Source of the DNA: an uncultured Collinsella sp.
Lineage (GTDB): Bacteria; Actinomycetota; Coriobacteriia; Coriobacteriales; Coriobacteriaceae
Assembly: GCA_958352845.1 (NCBI GenBank)
Contig: CATWQC010000007.1
Span: 35,973 to 99,972, forward strand
Direction: 5' to 3'
Length of the DNA: 64,000 bases
Shown: one piece after another, positions 32,886-41,162 of the stretch
How the letters are laid out: each line of letters starts with the position of its first letter
How positions within the stretch are numbered: the first letter of the stretch is position 1
Notes under the pieces: generated by a model
The model's input: only the letters and a program-made list of their open reading frames with translations
The model's database searches: none
What the model was told of the DNA's origin: nothing
Position numbers and translations under genes: made by a program

Positions 32886-32943
32886 ATTCTTAGGTTATAC
32901 GCAAACACTTAAGTACTATTTAGGCGTTTGCAGCGTGCATACC

Positions 32944-34029
32944 TTAGACCAGGTGCGCGATAACGGCATCGGCAAAGGCCTGCGTGCCCACAGCGCCCTC
33001 AACGGAGCCGGTCTGGGCACGACGCACGTCACCGGTAACCTGCTCGCCCTCGTCGAGCGTGGCAGAGACGGCGGCGCGAATGCGATTGGCAGCGTCGTTC
33101 TCGCCCAGGTGATCGAGCATCATCGCAGCAGAGAGGATCTCGGCTGTGGGGTTGGCGATATCCTGGCCAGCGATATCGGGCGCGGAGCCGTGCGTAGCCT
33201 CAAAGATTGCGCAGTCGGCACCGATGTTGGAGCCGGGGGCCATGCCTAAGCCGCCCACCAGGCCGGCGCACAGGTCGCTCACGATGTCGCCGTACAGGTT
33301 GGGCAGTACAAGGACATCGAAGTCGTTGGGGTTCTGGACCAGGCCCATGCAGGTGGCGTCGACGATCTTGTCGTTGAACTCGATATCGGGATAGTTGGCG
33401 GCAACCTCGCGCGCAACGCGCAGGAACAGGCCGTCGGTCGCCTTCATGATGTTGGCCTTATGCACGGCCGTCACCTTTTTGCGGCCGCAGCGGCGGGCAT
33501 ACTCAAAGGCATACTCCACAATACGGCGGCTCTTGGCGATGGAGATCGGCTTGATCGAGATGGCGGAATCAGCGGCGAAGGTCTTCTGACCCGAGCGCTC
33601 GACAAGCTGCGAGAGCTCCTCGACCTCGGCAGCGCCCTCATCGAACTCGATGCCGGCGTAGAGGTCCTCGGTATTCTCGCGCACGATGACCAGGTCGACG
33701 TCGCGGAAGCGCGAGCCGTCGCCCGGCTGCGACAGGCAGGGGCGCACGCAGGCGTACAGGTCAAAGTGCTTGCGCAGGGCAACGTTGACGCTGCGGAAAC
33801 CTGTGCCGACCGGCGTGGTGATGGGGCCCTTGATGGCAACCTTGGTCTCGGCGACCGCATCGAGCACGTGCTGGGGCAGTGGCGTGCCAAACTCGTCCAT
33901 GACGCCGGCACCGGCCTCCTGGACATTCCAATTGATCTGGATACCGGTGGCCTCGACCACGCGGCGCATGGCCTGCGTAATCTCGGGACCGATACCGTCA
34001 CCGGGAATCAGGACTACATCGTGCGCCAT
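32944..34029 (-). CDS. Isocitrate/isopropylmalate dehydrogenase family, probably NAD-dependent isocitrate dehydrogenase
   Basis: This 361-aa oxidoreductase oxidatively decarboxylates a 2-hydroxy acid. Visible are LIPGDGIGPEI, the substrate loop GFRSVNVALRKHFDLYACVRP (Ser and Arg residues of the IDH type), VIVRENTEDLYAGIE, the catalytic Lys in VHKANIMK and the metal-binding Asp in LYGDIVSDL. The Ser-Val-Asn pattern resembles NAD-IDH (IDH3-like) rather than LeuB. No leuCD genes are nearby. It forms an operon with the HEAT protein upstream. Confidence 0.85.
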   Translation of the reverse strand: MAHDVVLIPGDGIGPEITQAMRRVVEATGIQINWNVQEAGAGVMDEFGTPLPQHVLDAVAETKVAIKGPITTPVGTGFRSVNVALRKHFDLYACVRPCLSQPGDGSRFRDVDLVIVRENTEDLYAGIEFDEGAAEVEELSQLVERSGQKTFAADSAISIKPISIAKSRRIVEYAFEYARRCGRKKVTAVHKANIMKATDGLFLRVAREVAANYPDIEFNDKIVDATCMGLVQNPNDFDVLVLPNLYGDIVSDLCAGLVGGLGMAPGSNIGADCAIFEATHGSAPDIAGQDIANPTAEILSAAMMLDHLGENDAANRIRAAVSATLDEGEQVTGDVRRAQTGSVEGAVGTQAFADAVIAHLV

Positions 34030-34035
34030 AATCTG

Positions 34036-34734
34036 TTACTCCTCGTTTTCGGCGTCGTCAGATTTTTTAACGCTAGCACGCTTCTTCTTTTTGGAGAGAT
34101 CAAGGTCAAAGCGTTTAACAAGCATTTCGCAAATCTCGCTCGAACGGGCTTTGAGATAGCTGCCCTTGCCGTTCTCGGCATCGAACTTAAGGCGCAGCGC
34201 GAGCTTCTCGGCGACCTCGGCGTCAATCTCGCCCTGGCCAAACTCGTACAGGCAACCGAGCATGTCGCGATACTCGAGGTCGCCGTGGTAGCACTGGATG
34301 GCCTCGTCCAGGATGGGCCAAGCCTCGCGCGAACGCTCGACGCTCGTGGCGCCCCACACGCACAGCAGGCGGAAGGCAGCATAGCGCAGCGTGGAGGAAA
34401 TCTCGTCGAACAGTGCGGTCTCGGCACCCTCAAAGGCATCGCCCAGCTGCTCGGGGCAGGTGGTGGCGAGCGCCGTCAGGGCATCGAGGGCCTCCCAGCG
34501 GGTCTGAGCCTCGGGGCGGTCGAGCGCCTCGATCAGCGCGGGCACGCAGGGCACGACGCGCTGCGGATCGCGCTCGGCAAGCAGGTGCAGCACGCGGGCG
34601 GCAAACTGGCGGATGCGGCGCGTGGGGCAGCCGAGCTCCTTGACCAGACGGTCGACGGCGTTCTCGTTCTCCTCTGCCAGCTGGAGCTGTGCCAGCTCCT
34701 CGTCGGTGAGCTGTTCGTCTTTGTTTTCTGCCAT
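34036..34734 (-). CDS. HEAT-repeat-like protein
   Basis: This 232-aa soluble protein is mainly alpha-helical with repeated helix pairs (RRIRQFAARVLHLLAERDPQ, TRWEALDALTALATTCPEQ, TLRYAAFRLLCVWGATS), consistent with HEAT/ARM repeats, usually a protein-binding scaffold. Both ends are highly charged; the C-terminus is Lys-rich then acidic. It is 6 bp upstream of the dehydrogenase gene. The partner is unknown. Confidence 0.7.
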   Translation of the reverse strand: MAENKDEQLTDEELAQLQLAEENENAVDRLVKELGCPTRRIRQFAARVLHLLAERDPQRVVPCVPALIEALDRPEAQTRWEALDALTALATTCPEQLGDAFEGAETALFDEISSTLRYAAFRLLCVWGATSVERSREAWPILDEAIQCYHGDLEYRDMLGCLYEFGQGEIDAEVAEKLALRLKFDAENGKGSYLKARSSEICEMLVKRFDLDLSKKKKRASVKKSDDAENEE

Positions 34735-34749
34735 AGTTACCTCTTTTTA

Positions 34750-35178
34750 CTATTTCTTAGCGTGCTTGTCAGCACCCTTGCTGTCATCGGTGACCGAGAT
34801 GAGCTGTCGGTCGGCCGCGCCATTGCGACGCGCACGGCGGCGCTCCTCGGCATCGCCCGCGTCGGCGGCGGCGCGGTGAGCCTTGTTAACGTTAAAGACC
34901 TCGTCGTGTTTGCGCCACGGACCGACGGACTCGCCAAAGCTCATCTTAAGGCCGGCGATAAAGCCGCCGAGCCAGCCGATCGGCGCAAACTGCACCAGCG
35001 GGAACAGCGAGAACACCCAGGTCAGCAGGATGACTGCCGCCGCTCCCGCAAAGTTGGCAATCCAGTAGTCGCGCTTGGTGATGACGCGCTTTTCGCACGC
35101 CCACTGGCCGCACAAAAAGCCAATGTAGATCGCGAAGAGAAAGAGCACCAGCGCAAGCACCACGAACGTCCAGCTCAT
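34750..35178 (-). CDS. Small membrane protein of unknown function
   Basis: This 142-aa protein starts at ATG 35178 with GGGGAG upstream. It has two membrane helices (about residues 3-25 and 38-60) and a possible third, then a basic, Ala/Arg-rich cytoplasmic tail (EERRRARRNGAADRQ) ending in Lys. It is five bases after the dehydrogenase stop and 16 bp before the HEAT gene, so it is cotranscribed. No family recognised. Confidence 0.65.
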   Translation of the reverse strand: MSWTFVVLALVLFLFAIYIGFLCGQWACEKRVITKRDYWIANFAGAAAVILLTWVFSLFPLVQFAPIGWLGGFIAGLKMSFGESVGPWRKHDEVFNVNKAHRAAADAGDAEERRRARRNGAADRQLISVTDDSKGADKHAKK

Positions 35179-35183
35179 GGGCG

Positions 35184-36263
35184 CTACTCCCCGTGATGGT
35201 GGCCGCAGCAGCACTCGTGGCCATCATCATGGCCGTGGCCGCCGCAGCACTCGTGGTCCTCGCCATGGTGGTGGCCGCAACCGCACTCATGGTCGTCGCC
35301 GTGCTCGCCGCAACCGCAGCCGTCCTCGTGAGCACCGTGCTCTTCGGGACGATACTGCGACCAGTCCAGACCGGCGGCGATGGCGTCGGCCTCCTCCTTA
35401 TAGAGGACCGTGATGGCCTGGGTGCCCAGCTTGGCACCACCGATGGCATCGAGCATGTCGTAGAGCGTAAAGGCCACGTCGGCGCCGGGCAGCGCAAGCT
35501 CGCGATCGTCGGCATAGGCGAGCGCCAAGCGCAGGTCCTTGATGAAGTGCTCGACCATAAAGCCGGGCTTGTAGTCGCCGTCGAGCGCCTTGGTAGCCAG
35601 GCTCTCCATGGCGCCGGACTTGCCGGTACCGCCCAGGATCATCTGGCGGGTCTTCTCCAGATCAAGGCCGCTCAGCTCGGCAAATGCCATGGCGTCTGCC
35701 ATGCCGACCATGCAGGCGCCCAGCGACACCTGGTTGGCGAGCTTGGCAGCCTGGCCCTTGCCGGCGCCGTCGAAGCAGCAGATGTTGGCCGCAAAGGTGG
35801 CAAGGATGTCGCGGACCGGCGCGATGTCGTTCTCGGTAGCGCCCACGATAGCCGTGAGCGTACCGGCGATAGCGCCCGACTCGCCGCCGGTGACGGGGCA
35901 GTCAAACGCCATGCGACCAGAAACCTGGGCGGCCTCGGCAATGTCACGGGCAAGCTCGGGCGAGCTCGTGGTGAGGTCGATCAAGACCGCGCCGGGCTTA
36001 GTGCACGCGAGCAGGCCGTCGCCCGCCAGGTAGAGTTCCTCGACCTCGGAGGGATAGCCCACCATGGTAAAGACGACATCGGCGTTCGCCGCGGCATCGG
36101 CCGGCGTATCTGCCCAGACGGCGCCGCGCTCGATAAGCGCCGCCGCCTTGGACTTGGTGCGGTTGTTGACCGTGACGGGATAGCCGGCGTCCAGAATGTG
36201 GCCGGCGATGGGGGCACCCATGATTCCGGTGCCGATGAATGCGACGGAGAGCTTGTTTGCCAT
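35184..36263 (-). CDS. Beta-hydroxyacid dehydrogenase (GarR/3-hydroxyisobutyrate type) with a His/Cys-rich tail
   Basis: This 359-aa NAD(P)-dependent oxidoreductase has the Rossmann motif VAFIGTGIMGAPIAGHI, the substrate motif DCPVTGGESGA and the catalytic Lys in GKGQAAKLANQ. Domain 2 ends near residue 300, where such enzymes (about 290-300 aa) usually stop. An extra 50-residue tail (about 307-359) carries 14 His and 9 Cys in near-repeats of HECxCGHHHG type, a probable nickel, zinc or copper binding region. It is the first gene of a four-gene operon. Confidence 0.87.
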   Translation of the reverse strand: MANKLSVAFIGTGIMGAPIAGHILDAGYPVTVNNRTKSKAAALIERGAVWADTPADAAANADVVFTMVGYPSEVEELYLAGDGLLACTKPGAVLIDLTTSSPELARDIAEAAQVSGRMAFDCPVTGGESGAIAGTLTAIVGATENDIAPVRDILATFAANICCFDGAGKGQAAKLANQVSLGACMVGMADAMAFAELSGLDLEKTRQMILGGTGKSGAMESLATKALDGDYKPGFMVEHFIKDLRLALAYADDRELALPGADVAFTLYDMLDAIGGAKLGTQAITVLYKEEADAIAAGLDWSQYRPEEHGAHEDGCGCGEHGDDHECGCGHHHGEDHECCGGHGHDDGHECCCGHHHGE

Positions 36264-36361
36264 GAAACCTTTCCTTTTGGGTTGGGTGTTGTTACCAGGT
36301 TGAATACTCGGTGCCAGCGTTTGGGCTGTGAGTCGAGGGCGATTACGGACGCAGCGCTTGC

Positions 36362-37318
36362 CTACTGACCGCGCACGCGGCGGGCGATACGGTCGGAAAG
36401 CGACGCCTTGTCGGCGCGGTTCTTACCCCAAAACGCGCAGCCCACCATGCCGGGGCCCACGTGCGAGCCGATGGTGGGACCCACGGAGCCGCGAATGATC
36501 GTGACGTCGGCGCAACCCTCCTCCTTGCGGATGGCGGCTTCGAGCCAGTCACCATCCTTTTCGGCATCGGCCGTCATGATGGCGATGGGCATGGTGCGAT
36601 CGGGCACGTAGTTCTCGCGGAACGACTTGAGGATGGACTTGAGCGCCTTCTTGCGGCCGCGGTTGACGCCGATCAGCGACAGCGAGCCGGCCAGGTCGTA
36701 GGAGAGCTCGGGCTTGACGTCGAGCTTTGCCGTGAGCTGCGCCGCCGCGGGCGGAATACGGCCGCCGGCAGCCAGCGCATCGAAGCTCTCGAGCGTAAAG
36801 TAGCCGTGGACGTAGGTCTTTGCCTCGTTTGCCCAATCGACCAGCTGCTTGGCGGTCAGTCCCGCCGAACGCTGGCGCACGGCCTCAAGCGCCAAGAGCG
36901 CGCCGGTCGCGCAGGGCAGGGCGTTGTCGACCACGTAGAGCTCAAAGTTGGGATACTCGGCGCGCACGGCATCCGCCGCCTGGCACGCGGAGTTGTAGCT
37001 CGACGACAGCGCCGAGGTAAAGCACAGGTAGACCGTGGGCGTACCCTCTTTGGCGCACTCGGTAAAGAACTCGATATAGCGACCGAGCGACACGGCGGAG
37101 GTAGACACACGAGCGCCGGCGCGCATGCGGTCGTAGAACTCCTTAGGGCTCATGCTCGACCAGATGTCATCCGTGCGCTCTTCGCCATCGATAATGAAGG
37201 GGAAACCCAGGATATCGACATCGAGGTTCGCGGCGACCTCGGGGCTAAAGTCGCAGCAAGTATCGACGACGATGCGGCAACGGTTCGAATGACCGGCGGA
37301 TGCGGCCTTGTCCATCAA
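36362..37318 (-). CDS. DegV family protein
   Basis: This 318-aa protein begins with the DegV hallmark IVVDTCCDFSPEVA and has the TSAVSLGRYIEFF segment and SSSYNSACQAA motif that bind the fatty-acid carboxylate. C-terminal features (SVGPTIGSHVGPGMVGCAFWG) are typical of FakB-like fatty acid binding proteins, which deliver fatty acids to the FakA kinase. No fakA gene is nearby. Confidence 0.92.
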   Translation of the reverse strand: MMDKAASAGHSNRCRIVVDTCCDFSPEVAANLDVDILGFPFIIDGEERTDDIWSSMSPKEFYDRMRAGARVSTSAVSLGRYIEFFTECAKEGTPTVYLCFTSALSSSYNSACQAADAVRAEYPNFELYVVDNALPCATGALLALEAVRQRSAGLTAKQLVDWANEAKTYVHGYFTLESFDALAAGGRIPPAAAQLTAKLDVKPELSYDLAGSLSLIGVNRGRKKALKSILKSFRENYVPDRTMPIAIMTADAEKDGDWLEAAIRKEEGCADVTIIRGSVGPTIGSHVGPGMVGCAFWGKNRADKASLSDRIARRVRGQ

Positions 37319-37333
37319 AGCGACTCCTTACGT

Positions 37334-37366
37334 AAAAAGGCGGCCACCCGCATGGGATGGCCGCCA
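37334..37366 (-). terminator. Terminator after hpf
   Basis: GGCGGCCA and TGGCCGCC pair around an 11-base loop, followed on the minus strand by TTTTTACG. Confidence 0.75.
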
Positions 37367-37394
37367 ACCGTTAACTCATGCAAGTTAACGTATT

Positions 37395-37979
37395 TTACTC
37401 GTCAAGTGTTTCGATGCGGGGCTTGATGATGCCATATCCACCATTCTTACGGTGATACACCACATTGATGAGACCGGTCGTCGCGTTCTCGAACACGTAG
37501 AAGTCGTGGCCCAGCAAATCGGTCTGCACCAGCGCCTGCTCCTCGGTCATCGGGGTGACATCGATGACCTTCTCGCGGACGAGCAGGTCGTCGTCCTCCT
37601 CGGGCAGCAGCAGGTCGGCCAGATCCTCGACACGCTCGACCGGCGCGACATCCGCGGCACTGGCACCACCCTGGCGGTTGTCCACGACCTTGGTCTTGAA
37701 CTTGCGCAGCTGGCGGGTGACCTTATCGGCGGAGAGATCGATGGCGGCATACATATCTGCGCCGTGCTCGGCAACGCGAATCACAGAACCGCGGACACGA
37801 ACCGTGACCTCGACGATTGCCGGGTTGGGGTTCGAGGGGTTCTTCTCATAACGAAGCACGACGTCGACTGTCATGGGCTCGATATCGAAAACCTTGAGCG
37901 CCTCGCCGATCTTCTCATCCACATGCGCACGCAGAGCATCGGTTACCGTCGTCTTGCGTCCAGAAACCTTGATATCCAT
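37395..37979 (-). CDS. hpf: Long-form ribosome hibernation promoting factor
   Basis: This 194-aa protein dimerises 70S ribosomes into inactive 100S particles in stationary phase. The N-terminal S30AE domain (MDIKVSGRKTTVTDALRAHVDEKI ... MTVDVVLRYEK) is followed by a linker and the C-terminal dimerisation domain (VREKVIDVTPMTEEQALVQTDLLGHDFYVFENATTGLINVVYHRKNGGYGII). ATG 37979 has GGAG six bases before its spacer; a longer frame to 38039 lacks support. Confidence 0.93.
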   Translation of the reverse strand: MDIKVSGRKTTVTDALRAHVDEKIGEALKVFDIEPMTVDVVLRYEKNPSNPNPAIVEVTVRVRGSVIRVAEHGADMYAAIDLSADKVTRQLRKFKTKVVDNRQGGASAADVAPVERVEDLADLLLPEEDDDLLVREKVIDVTPMTEEQALVQTDLLGHDFYVFENATTGLINVVYHRKNGGYGIIKPRIETLDE

Positions 37980-38195
37980 ACGTGGCTCCAATCTGCCTCG
38001 GGGACTTACTGTACTGGCTATGTACCCATTGCCGTGCATTTAATCACGCGAATTCCCAAAGACCCGAATAACGACTGCTTGATACCGCATACCGAAGTCT
38101 CGCACTTTTCCGTGACAAAGTGCGCTATAGGAGGGCGTCGGCAAAGCTAGTTTTTTCCTGGAAATCAGCTTTTACCTGCCGTTTTTACCAAAATA

Positions 38196-38230
38196 GAAAA
38201 GCCGGGCTCCCTTATTGGGGAGACCCGGCC
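38196..38230 (-). terminator. Terminator after the solute-binding lipoprotein gene
   Basis: GCCGGGTCTCCCC..GGGAGCCCGGC stem with one bulge, followed on the minus strand by TTTTCTATTTTGG. Confidence 0.75.
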
Positions 38231-38295
38231 ATGCGTGTTGAAACCGTGAAGAAGCGCCTTGTTCAGCGTGTGGCAGGCGCCACCCCTACCAATAA

Positions 38296-39288
38296 CTAGC
38301 TATTGAGCTTGTTGATGTCATCGTCGGTGATGGTGCCCTCCTGGCTAGACGACGGGCCGTCGCCGTTGTTATCAGAGGCGTCGCCATCGGAGGACTCGGT
38401 CTCGTTGGACGTGGAGTCGGATGCCTGCACATTGGCCCCCGAAACGGTCTTGGCGGTAAGGTCATAGGGCATCTGTCCGTACCAGACGCAGTGGACCGCC
38501 TCGAGCGTGCCGTCGACCGTGATACCGTCGAGGGCATCACTCACGGCACGGCACAGTTCATCGTTAGAGCTAAGGCCTGCGACGCCAAGCGTGGAGGGCG
38601 CCTCGAGCGTGCCGACATAGGAGATCTGGCTCATCAGACGCGCGAGGTAACCACCGGCCGTGGAATCACAGATCACGTAATCGACCTCGCCCGACTCGAG
38701 TGCCTCGAAGCACTCGTTGATGTTGGAGAAGGTCTTTTGGTTGGCGGTGATGCTTTGCTTGGCGAGCGCCTCCTGCGAGGCCGAGGAGGTCTGAACGCCC
38801 AGGGTAGCGGTGTTAAGCGTTTCGGTGGAAACGCTCAGCGACTCGCCGTCACTGCTCTTGCCGAATACGGCGGCGGCATCGTACAGACAGGTGCCAAGCG
38901 AGCTGATGTCGCCGCCCGCAGACTTGATGTCGCCAATGAAGATGTCCGCCTTTTTATCGCTGAGCGCGGAATCGGCCGAGGACGCATCGACAAAGGCGAC
39001 CTTGAGACCCATGCGGCATGCGAGGGCACGAGCGGCATCGACCGCATAGCCCGTGAGGTTTCCGTCGGCATCCTGCATGGCCTGCGGTGCATCGGACGTA
39101 TCGAGGGCGACCGTCAGGGTTCCCGGCGTGACCAGGGCATCGTCCGATACCGTGGGGGTAACGGTCTCGCGCTCGATCTGGTCGATCGTGGGCGTCGTGA
39201 ACGTGGACAGTGGATTGAACGCGCATCCACTCAGGCCCAAAACGGCAATGACCGCCGCGGTCCCAGCACCTAACCGAGCCGCATGCAT
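38296..39288 (-). CDS. Extracellular solute-binding lipoprotein (family 3-like)
   Basis: This 330-aa protein starts with a lipoprotein signal peptide (MHAARLGAGTAAVIAVLGLSGCAF; lipobox LSGC, lipidated Cys about residue 21). The body resembles amino-acid-type binding proteins: GTLTVALDTSDAPQAMQDADGNLTGYAVDAARALACRMGLKVAFV and ECFEALESGEVDYVICDS. The tail is Ser/Asp-rich. ATG 39288 has GAGGGG upstream; ATG 39306 is a good alternative. No permease or ATPase genes are adjacent, so the transporter partner is unknown. Confidence 0.8.
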   Translation of the reverse strand: MHAARLGAGTAAVIAVLGLSGCAFNPLSTFTTPTIDQIERETVTPTVSDDALVTPGTLTVALDTSDAPQAMQDADGNLTGYAVDAARALACRMGLKVAFVDASSADSALSDKKADIFIGDIKSAGGDISSLGTCLYDAAAVFGKSSDGESLSVSTETLNTATLGVQTSSASQEALAKQSITANQKTFSNINECFEALESGEVDYVICDSTAGGYLARLMSQISYVGTLEAPSTLGVAGLSSNDELCRAVSDALDGITVDGTLEAVHCVWYGQMPYDLTAKTVSGANVQASDSTSNETESSDGDASDNNGDGPSSSQEGTITDDDINKLNS

Positions 39289-40039
39289 CAAGCTGCCCCT
39301 CACCATGTCCACTACCCTGCCTTCTGTGTCGTATACGATCCGTGCCCCGCACGGAATATCGGGTTGTTCCCACCAGCTGACCTGGTATTTGACCCCACAC
39401 TTGCGCACCGGGGCGTTTGCTCGGGAGGCCGCAGCCACCTTCACGACTGGCCCGCTCGCCCGCGAGGCGGTATTGCCCCAAAGAAAGTAGAACGGACGGT
39501 GCGGCTTACATCTAGGACGCGCCATGATCGCGCCGCGCGCACGCGGTCGCTTACGTGGATCCCTTTGACCGCGTCTGTCTTGGACTAGGATGGGCATTTC
39601 GTCCGTCCGCAACCACAGCCTGGCAGGAACGTAGCGCATTATAGCTAAGTTCAAGCTATAGTTTAAGGTTAGGGACGTTATTCGCATCGCGAGCACAGAT
39701 TTCGCAGGTCGGGGCGGACCATTCGTGCCCCCATGAAGCCCGGAGCTCCCCCACGGGGAGCCCCGGGGCACCCGTCTCAGGGTGCCGTGTGCAAAAAACG
39801 GCAAATATGAGTACTGCTACCAATTTAGTAGCAGCGTATTTCCGCCCCACGAGCCCTTTTTGAGTTCCGCACAGCCCGCTTGGCGCCAAGATATTCCACA
39901 TTCGTTTATTATCTCTTCGCTGAATCCAGTTTTTCGGCCCAAGTTTCTTTATTTTTGCTGTCACTAATCTAGTAACAGTACTCATATTTGCCGTTTTTTG
40001 CACATGGCATATAAACAGACCCCCTATAAAGCCATAGTT
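39289..40039. other. Long gene-free stretch with a TIR element
   Basis: This 750-bp gap holds the inverted-repeat element at 39788-40004. Two GC-rich hairpins (GCTCCCCCACGGGGAGC near 39747-39763; GGCACCC-GTCTCA-GGGTGCC near 39766-39786) lie just left of it. The frames crossing 39307-39700 are open but have no RBS or recognisable product. The rest holds nothing I can name. Confidence 0.45.
39788..40004. repeat. MITE-like element with perfect 29-bp terminal inverted repeats
   Basis: TGTGCAAAAAACGGCAAATA..TGAGTACTG (39788-39816) is exactly complementary to 39976-40004. Each arm is followed internally by a small hairpin (TGCTAC..GTAGCA on the left). The 217-bp element has no gene and no obvious target duplication. 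Such perfection suggests recent mobility or strong selection on structure. Confidence 0.75.
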
Positions 40040-41152
40040 TTACGCCGGCTTGAGCCCAAAGCACGCTCGGAGCGTATTCAGCAGAGCATCTTGCCTCTTT
40101 CGACGAGCCTCTACACGATTCTGATATCGTTTGCCCATACGCTGGTGGATGCGCCATGCGAGCGCTTCCATCGCTTCCATGTCGCAGAGCATCTCGTTGT
40201 TGACCGTCGCGACCTCGATTCCCATGGACGCCAAACCCGTATTGCGTTTTTCATCGTGAATGCGCCCGCCGCGAGACGAATGGCCCTGCTCACCGTTGTA
40301 TTCCAGGTCAAACCGAGCTGCTTCCTGATAGGCATCGCAAACCGCATACGGCATCCCCGAGATCGCCTGCGCACGGTCGTTGAACTCGATCTTGTGGTCG
40401 GTCTTAAAGGGACCGCAGGCAAATCCGCCATAGGAAAACGGAAGCGAAAACATGGCAAGCATGATGCATTCCATGGGTGAGCGCAGGTTTTCCGACAGAA
40501 AGGGGCACAGCCGCCGCAGCTGCTTGGCCGCGCTCCCCTTGCATGCCGCAAGGTAATCTGCCAGGCGATCGGGCGTCAGCACTGGCTCGACCTCAAAGTA
40601 GCCCACATCTGACGGCTGGTCCTTATCCTTTGCAAGCCTGTTCACGGTAGGCGAGCTGTAAGGGGGCAGATACTGCCCGCGATCGCTCAGCGAAATCTTG
40701 GAGCACAGCTCCTGGGCCAGGGCAAATGCCTGGATACAGCCGACTTCGCGCGCAACGGCGGCACAGAGGGCCTCGGGAGACAAGCTGTACACTCCCGGCT
40801 CCACCTCCAAAATCGAGGCGTCCGGCAGGTCTGTAGAACAAACGGACCAGCTTGCACCAGGCATGCGGCGACGCTGCTTCGCCGACCCCACCAGCAGGCA
40901 CAAGTCTTCTTGGACCTCGCCACTCACGGCCCCGATCCGCACCAAATCGGGAAGATAGATGTCCTCGGCCGAGGGCGACGATGCGCGCAGCACACGGCAC
41001 TCTTCATCGGGAGCGAGGTCCCTCCAACTGATGTAACCCATTTGTCGGCGCTCGGCGCGCATCATGCGCAGCGCCGAGGCGCCAGTCAGGATTACAGAGG
41101 CCGCCAGTTGCTCGCTTGTCGGCTCGATGCGTCGCGCTATCTTCACTGCCAC
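40040..41152 (-). CDS. Hypothetical protein with a nuclease-like C-terminal domain
   Basis: This 370-aa protein is not recognised as a named family. The C-terminal 120 residues (ARFDLEYNGEQGHSSRGGRIHDEKRNTGLASMGIEVATVNNEMLCDMEAMEALAWRI) look like a DUF559/Vsr-type PD-(D/E)xK nuclease: acidic Asp/Glu, a following beta-strand and Lys-Arg-Asn. The N-terminus has a short winged-helix-like start, so an AbiEi-like layout is possible. The start is GTG 41152, 11 bp after the comF stop with GGGGTGG upstream. A restriction, repair or DNA-uptake role is inferred only from the comF linkage. Confidence 0.6.
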   Translation of the reverse strand: MAVKIARRIEPTSEQLAASVILTGASALRMMRAERRQMGYISWRDLAPDEECRVLRASSPSAEDIYLPDLVRIGAVSGEVQEDLCLLVGSAKQRRRMPGASWSVCSTDLPDASILEVEPGVYSLSPEALCAAVAREVGCIQAFALAQELCSKISLSDRGQYLPPYSSPTVNRLAKDKDQPSDVGYFEVEPVLTPDRLADYLAACKGSAAKQLRRLCPFLSENLRSPMECIMLAMFSLPFSYGGFACGPFKTDHKIEFNDRAQAISGMPYAVCDAYQEAARFDLEYNGEQGHSSRGGRIHDEKRNTGLASMGIEVATVNNEMLCDMEAMEALAWRIHQRMGKRYQNRVEARRKRQDALLNTLRACFGLKPA

Positions 41153-41162
41153 AAAACCACCC

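Noticed and set aside
33460..35196. A 578-codon open frame on the plus strand across the dehydrogenase and HEAT genes
   Set aside because: Antisense to three coupled genes that have clear domains and ribosome sites.
39666..39786. A structured RNA such as SRP RNA or RNase P left of the TIR element
   Set aside because: Two GC-rich hairpins are present but none of the conserved SRP, RNase P, tmRNA or 6S sequence motifs can be found.
39289..39804. Extension of the solute-binding lipoprotein to 502 residues
   Set aside because: The lipoprotein signal peptide with lipobox starts at 39288 or 39306; the upstream part has no signal and an Arg/Pro-rich composition.
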